Assembly (NCBI GenBank): GCA_036346205.1
Contig: JARFJB010001947.1
Location: 992,001 to 1,056,000, forward strand
Length of the DNA: 64,000 bases
From: Vesta saturnalis
Lineage: Eukaryota > Arthropoda > Insecta > Coleoptera > Lampyridae
Direction: 5' to 3'
Below are positions 45,960 through 57,929 of the stretch, one piece after another; positions within the stretch are counted from its first letter, which is position 1, and each line of letters starts with the position of its first letter. The notes below the pieces were generated by a model. That model was not told the origin of the DNA. It did not search any database and worked only from the letters and a program-made list of their open reading frames with translations. A program made the position numbers and the translations under genes.

Positions 45960-47050
45960 TTACCTTAATTGCAGAAGCCCTTTGGTTACACAGAATCTGG
46001 GACGGACGATGCGGTTGTTGCTGGGGATGTTTGCGATATTAAGCAGCAGACGACGTCTGCCTTTTGCTCCTAGCGTTGCTTGATTCGATTTTCAATTGAT
46101 CGTTTACGTTAATGTCTACATTGACACGTAATTCGTTCACTTAACTTTATTTGCTTTAACTATGCTCCTCAAGCGAAACTATTTACAGCACGTTACTTAT
46201 TCACTTTATATCAATACTGTACAAGCTCTGGTTAGTTCTTATAATTTTAGATTACAAAAAAAAAATTATTTATTTAGCAGCAGGTTATTTGTTTACGAGC
46301 GCACTGTGAACTTAATGTTAGTAACCTTGAAACGAACTTTGTATTTTTCCGCAACGAAAAGCGAAGTCTTCTCAAGAGGAAAGCGTGAGCACTAGGTACT
46401 TAACACTCAGCACTATTCTGGATCTCGATACATATAACTCTAAGGACTAACTGAACGTCACAATAGATTGGTGCCGTGAAGGCTTAATGGAATTTTGAAT
46501 GATGAAGAGCACCTTTTAACGAGAGTTCTTTCTACATGAGCCTAGTCAACGTTGTTTCGCCGTACCATCTACGTTACCGTAGCAAAAAAAAAACTGTACG
46601 CCTCGACGCCTGTACTACTACTGCTAACATAAAAAGTTTACTTTTGGCCAGATTGGTTTCTACTGTAAATCTTATCGGAGGAATTTGATATATAATGAAG
46701 GGAAGTTTCCATTCAAAAATATTCCTTAAAGCTATATACCTAAAGTCAATTCCTTTATTAAACCCAACCTCTTATCAATCGAAATGGTGCCTATCTGGCG
46801 GCTAACTAGAACTTTTGCAAAAGATGTACCTTACATTGTAATATCTGAATACATTCTTTAATTAAATTTTTTATATGACGCAATCCCAACTTGATTTAAC
46901 CAGACTAAAATGTGAAAGCTTTTATTTAAACAAACTATCCCTATATACAGATACACTAACGAACCTTTAAAAATTCTAGTAAGAGGGCTTCCCTAAACAT
47001 CGATACCAAAATGCAAATCACAATTTTCTTTTTGAAAATACAAAAAACAT
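45960..47050. other. No gene seen; right flank of the nested block
   Basis: Ordinary AT-rich DNA. A 77-codon ORF at 46162-46395 has no recognisable motif. The junction back into the mdg1-like Gag is somewhere near 47.05 kb. Confidence 0.4.
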
Positions 47051-47059
47051 TCGTAAACC

Positions 47060-47900
47060 TTTAAATTACGTCACGACAAAACAAAACGTTACAATCGAAA
47101 AGTTTCTCCAATCTCTGATGCACGAATAATTCCAATTACAAGAATCTATACCCCATTCAAAATTTTCGGTAACAAATAATTTTACAAATTCGAAATTTAC
47201 CGGCGAATTTTCGTAGATACATGACAACAGTAGCGTGCAGAGTAAGCTTTTCAGCCAAATTATTAGATGCTCCTTCATTTACATAACATCCCTTCTGTTT
47301 CACTGCAAGATCTTCTATTTCCGTGGCATATTTAGTACTATTTATAATTCTGCTTACATGAAGAGTATTGGTTATCGACTCAATGGTGTCTCTTCGTATT
47401 CCTTTTTTCTACTTACTTATAATCTTATTAATATCATCTATACTAGCTACTAAATTACTAGCACGACCTGAAAGTTTAGTTTTTACCAAAGTGTTGACTA
47501 TATCTTCATGACCTCTGATGTTTAATTTTAGAAGTTCGAGAACATTTAGAAACGAATCTAATTCAGAAGCATCACCGCTAAATTTTTAAGGCAAAATATT
47601 GTTTGCAATATCGAAAAGTTCGTTTCTTTGAAAAGGCATTGCGGCTGCTGTTTGTGTTTGAAAATCTAAGTACGATTTTGTTGTTGCTTGGTGTTGGTAA
47701 AGGAGTGAAGACGCGCTTGAAACATTAGTGTGCGATTCCCTATTCTCAATTAGCGTATCTGCAGTCACCGTAGTATTTTCAAGAACCATCGCGGAACTAT
47801 TCTGAAGTTACTCGTGTAACTCTTCAGCTTCTTCTTCCGTAATGTCACCAACTATAGTTTCTAATAAGCCTTCTCTTATAATATGAGTACCAATTCGTTC
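47060..47900 (-). pseudogene. Gag N-terminal/capsid region of the mdg1-like element
   Basis: The minus strand reads EEEAEELHE, then a long frame with FQTQTAAAMPFQRNELFD. After an in-frame TAA comes FSGDASELDSFLNVLELLK, then LVKTKLSGRASNLVASIDD and, past another stop, KYATEIEDLAVKQKGCYVNEG. The blocks match the Ty3/gypsy mdg1-lineage capsid (YDGxxxxLxxFIxxxD...FVKTKLTGKARxLI). Two in-frame stops and later breaks make it inactive. It has no domain in common with the Gag C-terminal piece at 26.2-26.7 kb, so the two fit as halves of one gene split by 20 kb. Confidence 0.7.
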
Positions 47901-48133
47901 AGTATGCTATCTGAACATTTGATCTATGCAAAAATATGACCAAATTCTTCACAGGTTTCTTGAAATATAGGCTTAACAGCTCTGCTAACGTTTTTATCTC
48001 CTTCTGACCTTCCTTATAACATTTAAGAGCTAAACTTTGAAATTGATTAAATAGATCCTATCTCCTCTGGTCTTCTTTTACTTCTTACAAATCTATCATT
48101 TGGGATTAATTTTTCTATAACTGAATTTATATC

Positions 48134-48322
48134 CTATTTAATTTTATTTAAACTAGCAATAACTATAGACATCTGTTTATTTATTCCTATAAAAATTTCA
48201 GTTAGGTCCCAATTACAAAATAGTGTGTCGAAAAAGAAAGTCAATGACTCACCCTTAGTCTGGAACATTACACTAAACGAACTAATTATCACTAAAATTA
48301 TATATTTCTTAGCACTTTCCAC
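48134..48322 (-). other. Short leader-region ORF between primer site and gag
   Basis: 62 codons beginning MESAKKYIILVIISSF, hydrophobic like a signal peptide or membrane segment, then CNWDLTEIFIG. The frame continues past a stop into a basic RFVRSKRRP stretch. It lies where the 5' leader or N-terminal gag of the mdg1-like element should be. Identity uncertain; it may be a misplaced env fragment or random. Confidence 0.3.
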
Positions 48323-48858
48323 TAATCTTTCTTACACAATCTTCACTTGCACACTTCTTGATGTGTATTCGATGTAAAATTGGACCTGTTGTGTAGATAT
48401 AGCATAACACCATAACTACCGTAATAAAATTTTACTTAAATTAATGTTATAGGTATTTATATTGATTATTATTCTAAACTTAAACCCTATTCAACATATT
48501 CAGCGTTTCGCAGCTTTCAGCAACTTTGTAACGAATTCCTTTGCTGACGTTTCAATGAGTATAACATTATGATGATTATAAGTAAAATTACAGCAATAAT
48601 AATACTAACTTCTTACACTTTTCGATTTCCGTCATTTTAGTTTTGACTAACGCCATTTGTTAAACCACCACTATTTCCGGCTTGAGGAATTAATTTTAAC
48701 GAATTATTTAACAATTTATTACGCTATCATTAAACTAAATACGTCGTCAGAGAAAAATTCTGATTTCTATTATTTAATTTGCAAATTAAATTTTCTGCTA
48801 AGATTTTAACTTTTTTTTTCACTATTTTCACTATTGTTCACAATCACAGAGACGTTTA

Positions 48859-48871
48859 GGCAGGGTCGCCA
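48859..48871 (-). promoter_or_regulatory. Primer binding site, tRNA-Arg-like
   Basis: The minus strand has TGGCGACCCTGCC three bases after the LTR end. This resembles the tRNA-Arg primer site TGGCGACCGTGAC of mdg1/412-type elements with two mismatches. Confidence 0.55.
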
Positions 48872-48874
48872 TGG

Positions 48875-49112
48875 TGTAAACCTGTGGCTTCAGTTGTATA
48901 AGGAGATGTCATTTAAAAGATGTATTTTTTTAAACAACTAACTTGATTAATCAACCTTACACAAATAAATCGGATTAAAAATTAACTAACTACTGACACT
49001 AACACAATTCTTTTATAATGTTCAGTGCAACCTACTTGAGGGCACCAGCGACTAATACTAATCAAAGGTTACTTAAGTGCATTCTAATGCCTCATATGAA
49101 TTCTACCTTTGA
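48875..49112 (-). repeat. LTR (5' LTR of the mdg1-like element)
   Basis: Same orientation as the copy at 21145-21386. The minus-strand end is GGTTTACA, followed by the primer site, so this is the 5' LTR of a minus-strand element. Similarity with the other LTR ends near 49112; the outer limit and target duplication were not resolved. Confidence 0.7.
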
Positions 49113-49408
49113 CCTTGTTTGGGTAATGGAATAACTGTAGGTATTTTGATTTCCTTCTTTCCCTCTAACCTCTTCACTACACTTTTTACCACTGCAAGCG
49201 CCGGCTTTACTGTTTCCGTAGCGTGTGCACCGGATTTCATATTTTCAGTTATTGTTTTACGCAAAAGGGGCATGGTCTCCACACCACATGGAACTATTTT
49301 ATTTACACTTTTACGTGACCGTTTCTCTCCACACACAATTTTCTCTTTGCTACTGAAAATTTTAGTCTCGTTAGTTTTCGCTCCACTACAAGCACTTCTA
49401 GATCCCAT
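49103..49408 (-). CDS. Unrecognised 101-codon basic ORF
   Basis: A complete minus-strand frame, MGSRSACSGAKTNETKIF onward, basic, with a Lys/Val-rich middle and ending KIPTVIPLPKQGQR. Its last codons overlap the outer edge of the LTR similarity. No family recognised. Composition and the absence of stops in AT-rich DNA make coding possible, but it may be chance. Confidence 0.3.
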   Translation of the reverse strand: MGSRSACSGAKTNETKIFSSKEKIVCGEKRSRKSVNKIVPCGVETMPLLRKTITENMKSGAHATETVKPALAVVKSVVKRLEGKKEIKIPTVIPLPKQGQR

Positions 49409-49553
49409 TTTAATTTTTTTATTTTAATATCAAATTATTGATTCGTTCACGTCTTTGCATAAGTACGTCGGCTTTAATCATTTTTCTCATTGCCATATAA
49501 CTAAATATCTTCAGAAAGTAAATACACAATGTCCTTATTCCTTGGAAATATGA

Positions 49554-49888
49554 TATAGTTTATTTGCTGGTGAGTGTCCGATATGGAGTTATCCCCTGCA
49601 AGCCCTTGACCAATTTGTGTCTTCTTTCGGTCATAGTAAACCCAAAGACTCCAAGCTTGTGTTAAAGAGAAATGTAAATAATGCGACATTTAGCTAAATA
49701 CCGACCGTTCGTAGTGTTCTGCAAAAATCAACCGTAATACTTTAGTAAATAGTTTCGACAGTGAATCATATTCCCTTGAATTCGGAACTAAGTTGCCGCT
49801 TACTTTGAGCAGTAGTTCGCAAACATTTATTTATTAAGGGCTTGTAGGGATAATTCCATATCGGACACTCAGCAGCAAATAAACTATA
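49554..49888. mobile_element. 335-bp MITE with ~53-bp terminal inverted repeats
   Basis: TATAGTTTATTTGCTGGTGA at 49554 is matched by the complement ending at 49888. The arms (49554-49607 and 49836-49888) differ at only a few positions and include GTGTCCGATATGG and CAAGCCCTT. There is no coding sequence of its own. No target duplication is evident. Confidence 0.8.
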
Positions 49889-49889
49889 C

Positions 49890-51500
49890 TTGTGGTTTTA
49901 CCAGCACTTCTTTAACTCGATATAAGCACGTTATTTAAATACCTACTAAATTCACCCATTCGGTCGTACAGCTTGAAATATTCATGTAAACGTGACGTTG
50001 ACCTGATTTGAAATTGGGTGTTTCTATCATTACAGCAAACTTAACATGAATAGCGTTTAATAGGAGCATTTTATACATTTAAGTGGTATAGAGGTCGGCC
50101 ACGTTTTTAAATGCTTTACATAATGTACTTTCATTTGATCCATGTCGTAAGTTGCGGCATGGACGGACATGCGTCTGCTCTTTATGTTAGAGCAGTATGA
50201 CCTTTAGTAATAATAGGTTTCAACCTGAAAACTTGACTTTGAATTGGATCGTTACCATTGGTTATTATCAGTATGAATTATATAATTCTAATAACTAATT
50301 TTATTTGTAGATTCGAAGAATAGACCAACATCCGGTTCAGGTCGATTAAGTTTGACCTAAGTTAATTACCTTTAAGTGTTCAATGACCTTCGGACCTGTC
50401 CTGTTTCCCGGAACTGATTCTATTTCTCAGTTGAAAAATCCGGAATACTGAAACTGTGGCAGGACCTGTTTGTTTGTTTGTTCTATGTCTTAGAATAGAC
50501 CAACAGTTGATCCGATGGATCAACTTTGAACTAGTTTTATTTTAAATTTGCATTTCGACACCCCTAGATTCAATGACCTCAAAGAGGACAATCTCCATGA
50601 CGTTGAGCTTTAACTCTGAAAAAGAGCGCGGATTCGACGTTGCCACATTATCACAGAACTGGCATTTATAGCACTTAGGAAGTTACTGCAACACTTTGTT
50701 TGGAAATAAGTTTGCCAACGATATCAGTTTTTGGTAAGTTTTGTAGGCTAATGTTGTCTAGTGATCTTGTATTCAAAAAGAATGATAATGTTTTTGTAGT
50801 GAGTGAAACTACAGTAATATGTTACATTGTTAATGAGATATATCTTTACCTTAACCGAACACATGCAAACAGCTTGCTGTGTACCTATTCGTATATGTAA
50901 TCTTGTAATAAATACAAAAGTTACGTCCCAAGAATTACTACACTTACGTGGGCACCGAACGTTGCCAAGTTTTATTGATTCAAACTGCTGTTAATTGTAC
51001 TGTGTGGAAGTGTTTCGCCTGAAATCACTTGCGAAAGCCAAAACTGGTGTTTCTTTAGAGTGTTTGACACAAATTATAATTTAGATTGCTAAAGAACTAC
51101 AGTTTTTGTTTGTGCGATATTACTATATTTACTTTTAGAGGGTGAAGATTCTCTAATCTGTTATGTTTACCTTAACGATGTTATATGGTGTTAACCTGGT
51201 GGTTAGATGGCACTAGCTTTTACGTAATGACTTTGTGACTGTAAAATATTTTAACACTATACTTTGGGTATTTAAATATGCATTTAGTACTTTCTGACAG
51301 CTATAAATAATTCATAGAGAATTGAGTGGGTGAGTTAAGTACAAGAATACAAGAACCGTTTGACTATATTTGCCCTACTGGTACTAATTAATACTATTAT
51401 TTTGGTGTCCCCTTAATAAAAGTGCAGTTTATCGTTACTACAGATAAAATTAAAATACTTATCTTTTGCGTTTTCATGTTAAAGTATTTATTTTGACATC
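49890..51500. other. No gene seen
   Basis: AT-rich DNA with scattered TGACCT/AGGTC words (for example near 50000, 50330, 50387 and 50573), fewer and less ordered than the arrays elsewhere. Confidence 0.4.
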
Positions 51501-52113
51501 TACAATTAATTTTTAAGGCTATTATCATTTATTGAAGACTATAACTGTAATCGTTATCGAAACGTTTAAATTTATGTAAAATATAAACAAAAAATACCTG
51601 ATTTAATTCCATAAAGTGAAATTTTTTTAATATGTGCCATTAATCGTGAAGGTTTATCATGCTCTTAATTAAGTACAGGTCAAATTTAGGTTTATGTAAA
51701 ATTAAACAAAATACCATTTAATCCAACATAAATTTTTTTTTTAATATCATAATCGTAGTTTAATGTTATTAGTACGGAAATTTAGGTATATGAAAATTTC
51801 TAAATATATAAATCTTATTTTGATTTTTAAATTTTAAAATATATTCCAGCCTAAAATTTAAATTTTGTTAAATGTGTTTTAGGCTGGCAAATTTCAGTGT
51901 TAGCTAGTCGTAGAGAGTGTTCTGGTTTGTCATCTTGAGGCAGTTTAATAATATTTAATTTTATGACCTAGTTATTCTTTACTAAAAAATTTTATAGTTG
52001 GCTTTATGTTTCCCAAACTGTTATACTAATAGCAGGCTTATGTTTATGTTTAAATTTTTCAAATTTGACAAAATTGTTTACTGCATCTTTAACAATTTTT
52101 AACAAACATTACT

Positions 52114-52150
52114 ACTGACGAAGATAACTGTAAGTGTTATCGAAACGTTT
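52114..52150 (+). ncRNA. Hammerhead-ribozyme-like motif of the Penelope element
   Basis: CTGACGA is followed by an extra A, a perfect 6-bp stem (GATAAC/GTTATC) with a 7-nt loop, and then GAAAC. This resembles the CUGANGA...GAAA core of the minimal hammerheads reported in Penelope-like elements. Stems I and III are not convincing by eye. The copies at 51533 and 53234 have lost core bases. Confidence 0.4.
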
Positions 52151-53358
52151 AGATTGTATAATTTAAAGTACACCATTAAAAAATCCCAAAAAAGATAAAA
52201 ATTTAGGTATGGTTAATATTTTTTATAATTAATTTTATTATTTTATGGTCGATTGTAACGTACTACCTGAATGGTACTGCATATTTATATTTATCTTAGT
52301 TTAAACCGCAGTCTCATGTATCTTGGGTAGGTAGATTTGCACTGATTTCCATTTTTGGTGTCAGAAAATTTGTTATACTAGGGATCGCATTTAGAACAGA
52401 AGTTTTTACAATATGTGTTATCTTCTCTCAGGTTCACCAATTTCTTCACATGTCTAGTTAGTACATGTCTTAAATAATTTAAATCATAACATGCAAATGG
52501 AAATGTTTTAAAAACTCATTATTATGTTCGTTTACAACGTGAAGCTATTGAGATATACAAACATCCTAATAATTTCAATAGACAAGAAGAAAATTTTGGT
52601 TTAAATAGGTTTTGGTATTTTATAATCTAGAAAAAGGGATAATGGTACGTTCTAATTTTAATTCTAACTTTTGACATATCTAGTTTTTTTGCTGTCTTTT
52701 TTCCTAGGCCTTGAAGTAAATGCTTTACCAATTATACCAATTATATCACAGTACTATAATTTAACATATGTAGTTGAAATTAAAATTAAAAATTATGTAA
52801 AACGTACTACATTGTGTTTTCACTGTTAATAACACTTGCTTTTATTAACAACGCTATTCCTTTGTTAGATTTCACTTGATTATTGTAATGGATGTCAAGA
52901 TTCTATTTGTGAATGCTTTCATCAATTTCAAAATAAAGTTTTCACAACTCTACTCTTACACCATAACTTGATTAAGTTTTTTCTTTGGTTATGACACTTT
53001 TTCACTGTTATCTTTTGACCGTTAAAGGGTGTTCTGAGTCATCTTCAAGGCAGTTTAACAATATTTAATTTATTAATGATCTAGTTATTCTCTACTAAAA
53101 TTGTTTTCCATAGTTGGCTTTATACGTGTATCAAACTGTTATATTAATAGCAGGGTTACGTTTGCATTTTCAATTTTTTGAATTTTATGAAATTGTTTCA
53201 ACATCTTAAACAATTTTGAAAAATACCATTACTACTGACGAAGGTAACTGTAAGTGTTATCAAAATATATAGATTTGTATAACTTAAATACAAAAAAAAA
53301 ACAACAAAAAGATAACTATTTTAAATATGTGTAATAATGGTGAAAGTTTAAGTCTTTT

Positions 53359-53990
53359 ATGGTGTGGAAATATCATTCTATTAGACAAATTGAAAAATTA
53401 AATAAACGCAAAGCACAATTACTATCATCACTTACTTTTTTATTACGATACCGAGACCAAATAGTTATCCCAATACTTCTCTATATTAAAAGAAATTTTA
53501 ATAAGGAACAAGATAATATTTATAGAACTGAAAATGCTCTTCTGCTTAAACAAATACATATTCCTATGAAGTCATTGGATAAAACAGATAGAGATCTTTC
53601 ATATTTACATTTAAAAATTTCATCTATATTAAATAGGGAGGAATGGGATAAGATTGATTCATTAACCTTTAAATATATGGAAATAAATTTTGACATCTCG
53701 TGTAACAATTTGATCAATTATTCAAGCAATAATATAATATACCATCTTTTGATAATAAAAAAAAAACAATTATAAACCTTTCTGGTCATACTTATTCACA
53801 TGATGCTATTGAAGTGCTTTCTAAGAACGGAAATTCCTATAACACCATGAGTAATACCTTTTGAAGACATACTTTCCAACAATGAGAATTCTACTCAATC
53901 TTTTGATGCTGACAATAAAGTTAGATTTAAAACTGTTAACATATTACGTAAAGCAAAACCTCCGAAGAGCAACTTATCCTTTCAGTACTA
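53359..53990 (+). pseudogene. Penelope-like ORF, N-terminal region
   Basis: A 138-codon open frame with RQIEKLNKRKAQLLSSLTF, RYRDQIVIPILLYIKRNF and LSYLHLKISSILNREEWDK, matching the coiled-coil N-terminal region of Penelope-like proteins (LxKLxxR..F...CxxxxIIPKxLxxK). After a frame change it goes on with NLSGHTYSHDAIEVLSKNGN, a recognisable block just before the RT, and NILRKAKPPKSNLS near 53960. There is no RT or GIY-YIG part. It is non-functional and 3' truncated. Confidence 0.65.
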
Positions 53991-53999
53991 TTATATGTT

Positions 54000-56900
54000 A
54001 AACATTTCGCTAGCATAACTTCATAGGGTTCTACAAAACAGAATAACTGCGTAATATGGATAAATAACTTCTACAGCATACTTTCTGAGACTGTGGAGGA
54101 GTTGTCATAATACTTGGCTTGGTATGTTTCGATTAATTACGTTCATTTACGTCACATTTGGTTGATTTGGTGCTCAACTCTATACGAATCATACATAACC
54201 TTATGGTTTTTAAATTATTCGGTTGCAATTGATTTATCTGCATGTTTACTTTTTCCGGAAAAAATGTAGTTTGGAGGTTACTTTTATTCTAAATTATACT
54301 ACTTTTAAAGAAATATTCCTATTACTGAAAATATTTCTTCAGTTTAATCATTGGTTACATTTTTAACGAAGTTGGTTATGTTCATAACTCGCGTAATATC
54401 ATATCGTTCTTCAATAATTTGAATAAAACTGCAAGTCAAAGAACAAAAGGTACGAAACAAGTCAGCACGCAAGTGTTGAGCTAGGCACAGTAGCGACTAC
54501 TGAATGCATTATAAATGTACAGGTTATAATACTATCTAGGAAGAAGTCTAAAAAGCAAATTATTTTTGGAACTATACCAGGTTAATAGGTCATTAGATTT
54601 TATAAAGTTTAGGCATATATTTTGCTTTTTTACACTAAATTTGCTACTGTACCTTTTTTCCGGATAGGTACCTAAGAAAAAAGCATCAAGTTCGGTAACG
54701 TGTTCCCAAATTAGTGGGACGAAGATTCTGTAGTAATAACTGATTAAACTTGCTTTGTTGGAGGCTCAACAGGACAGAATTTCATCCTACAATTTGCAAT
54801 TAACTTTGAAATTCGTTAAATTCGTGACTGTATTATTAATTTGTTATTAGAATGTTATTTTCAATCGATAAATCACGTTTCTTCTTATTGACATGATCCA
54901 AAATTAGGCAACGTTAGAAAAAAGTAATTGAACTTATACTCATTACATTATTGATTACTTATTCATATCTTCGAGGTATCTCATAGTGGACACCCTACAC
55001 ATCACTTGTACAGAATTTGATGGCGAATATTGTCAAAATCAAATACTTTTCGTTTATTAATTCATGTTAGAAACCTTCTCCTAATTTCTCATTTAAAATT
55101 TAAATTTTCTTAGAATTGTTAGAACTGACCGACCATTCTATTTGGTTTCAGAAGACCTCTTCAGTACTATATTTTTGCCACTTCATGTATTTGTAAAAAA
55201 TTATTGTTTTTTACTTGTCAACACAACGTGCAAACATGCAATGGTGCCCAATACTGTGATACATACATTAATGTTAATGTATACGATATACAGTTTTGGA
55301 CACCACAAGTATATAACCAAAATGAGGGATCACACATTCAACCTGAACTATAAAAAATATAAGAAAGGAACAAACGTTTTAATGCGTCTATAATTTTTAT
55401 TGAAAACGATATCTGCATTTACTATTAAAATGTTTGTAAATTATAAGTATTTTTATTCATGAGTAAAAATAGTGAAACTAAGCATTTTCACACAATGCAG
55501 ATGAGTAGTTGAAACATATAAAAGTGAAACTACTTGTAACATAACCAAAGCATAGTTTTCATTCGGAAAATATGATCACCTTAATATAAATCATACTTTT
55601 CCGTCTGTAGTATACCAAAAGCTGTAAAATCGACGTTATTTGATTGTAATATTATTGTGCGTAATTTTTTACGTTATAACAAATAAAAAATTAGGTCGGA
55701 TTTATTGTTATACTACAAAAGGTAAATTGTACCACGGTCTAGCTCAGTAAGGTACAAGCTTAGGAAACATACTGTAATTGAGAACTCATTGATTTTCAGG
55801 TCGTGAGACAGGCAGAGAGATATCCGTACGTATAACCAGTAATGCATTTGTTTTGTTGGACGCCACTCAGTTTATAGATTTAATAATTGAAATACAACAA
55901 AAATTGATTATAAACATAGATAATCTAAACAGCAATACACAGTTGAAGTTATATGCATATTTAAGTAAAACAAAACGTCTGATTAACATCAGCGTAAAAT
56001 AACTAAAACGGTACTTCTCGTCAAGATTTACGGTTCTAAAATTACTAAATTCACGACAACTGTATAAGCTTACAATCTATATTTACTTAACATTCAAAAT
56101 GCAATAGATCAACACTGTGTCTAATAATAGGCATGTATTGACCTATGTCAACAGATATTACGGTTAATGTAGGTTATGAACTGAGATGTTTTTATCTTAG
56201 GAACAGAAAGCAGCTATTCCTTTATAACCGTATCAAAATAACACTATACTGATTTATTTACTTCCTTAAACTTATTAAAAGAATACGTATTACCTACATG
56301 TATTCAAAATAAATATAATTTCGTCTTAAATTGCACTGTAGTAGGTGAAATTCATTTCCCATTCATAAGATACACATACGATAACTTCTATTTGCCGATA
56401 ACGTATAAATAAACGAACTGTAGACCATGTATGCAGGTAACGTAAGTTCCATAATATGAACGTAAGGTAAGGTACGATAATTCTCTTGTCTTCAATGTAC
56501 AAATAAACAAACTGCAGACCACATAGGTAAGGTAATTTTCATGTCTTCCACATACCAATAATGGAAAAACTATGATCTAAATGTATCCCCATTTTTAATT
56601 ATTCAAGACAGAATTGCATATAATCGTGGTCATACACGCCATTTTATGAATTTTTCATGGCGTCATGCAGCACGCTTTTACAAAGAACAAAATTCTTAAA
56701 GTTTCCGCTTTTTCTTAAACCCAGCGGTTTCCTTAGTGTAGAGACGTACTCTTGCACCTTTCTTTGTTTACTAATAAATATAATAAATTTCCTTTTTGCT
56801 GTTTAGGATGAAAGACATCTTCTGAATCTCGTGTAAAGTTTTTACAGCTTAATATATCTAATTTAATTTTCTTTAAATCGTTGCCCTACTTTTATAATTT

Positions 56901-57730
56901 GAAAGAGTTTTCTATCTATTAGAAATATAAATCTATTTATAAATTATACTTAGCCTAAACGCTAATTAAAAGCTTCAATTAGTTATCGTTACAAGTAAAA
57001 ACTGAAAATGAAAACTTCCTTTGTGTATCTAATTAAATGTATCCAGATAAATACAGCGCTATTATATGCCTTTCGACTTTAAAATGCGGAAAGCACGTTA
57101 AGCAAACATACAGTTATCGTTGATAGAAAGTTGCGTATGTAAACTAATTGCTATTTATTGGATATGAAAAGGTTTGTTCAACCGGAATTTTTGTTTGTTT
57201 GTAATGAAATTACAATTTCTTTATAACAAAATTGGAACAGAAACGCTCCACCGTCATTTATATAAAACCCATCCCATTACAAACAGAATTCATTCCAACA
57301 GTATAATTGAATTTCCAGTTATGCAATTAAATCTTAATTCCCTGAGATCAAGTTTAGAACGACGTTTAAAACGAGTAAACGAAAAAAACTAATGCACTCC
57401 CATATTTTTCTCTTTATCAAGTAACAGGCGAACTGACACGTTAATGTTACTAGTAGAATGCAAATTCTTTATTGACGTAACTTAACTAATAAAAAATGTA
57501 AGATTCGTAGGAATCTCTAAATTCCATTTTAGAGATTGCAAAGTAAATTTTAACGGAGTTATCCTAAATATTATAAAAATAATACGTAATAAGTTTCCTT
57601 CCTCACAGACAACTTTCAACTTTTAAGAAAAATGCATAATGCTCATAAAAGAACTTACATGTACCCCACTATAGGTGTACTGTAAAAATTATCGACTTAA
57701 CACACTGAGCACATGAAAATTTATAATTCA
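54000..57730. other. Long AT-rich stretch without a recognisable gene
   Basis: No ORF with a motif, no clear repeat. The ORFs at 55142-55393 and 57174-57392 look random. Confidence 0.5.
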
Positions 57731-57732
<2 letters not shown>

Positions 57733-57818
<86 letters not shown>

Positions 57819-57821
57819 ACG

Positions 57822-57911
<90 letters not shown>
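57733..57911. repeat. Compound microsatellite (CA)n then (TA)n
   Basis: About 84 bp of CA repeats (57733-57816), a short linker, then about 88 bp of TA repeats with one interruption (57824-57911). Confidence 0.95.
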
Positions 57912-57916
<5 letters not shown>

Positions 57917-57929
57917 CAAATGTACCCTG

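Larger units (their letters stand above)
51530..53990 (+). mobile_element. Penelope-like retroelement, tandem 5' copies and ORF start
   Basis: A block of about 280 bp ending in a GACGAAGRTAACTGTAAGTG motif occurs at 51915-52200 and again at 53035-53320. A third, degenerate motif is at 51533. Partial tandem copies with such a motif upstream of the ORF are typical of Penelope-like elements. The second copy leads into the ORF at 53359. The element is cut off near 53990, before its reverse transcriptase. Confidence 0.65.

Noticed and set aside
55740..55770. CTAGCTCAGT, reminiscent of a tRNA D-arm/A-box
   Set aside because: No B-box, acceptor stem or cloverleaf around it.
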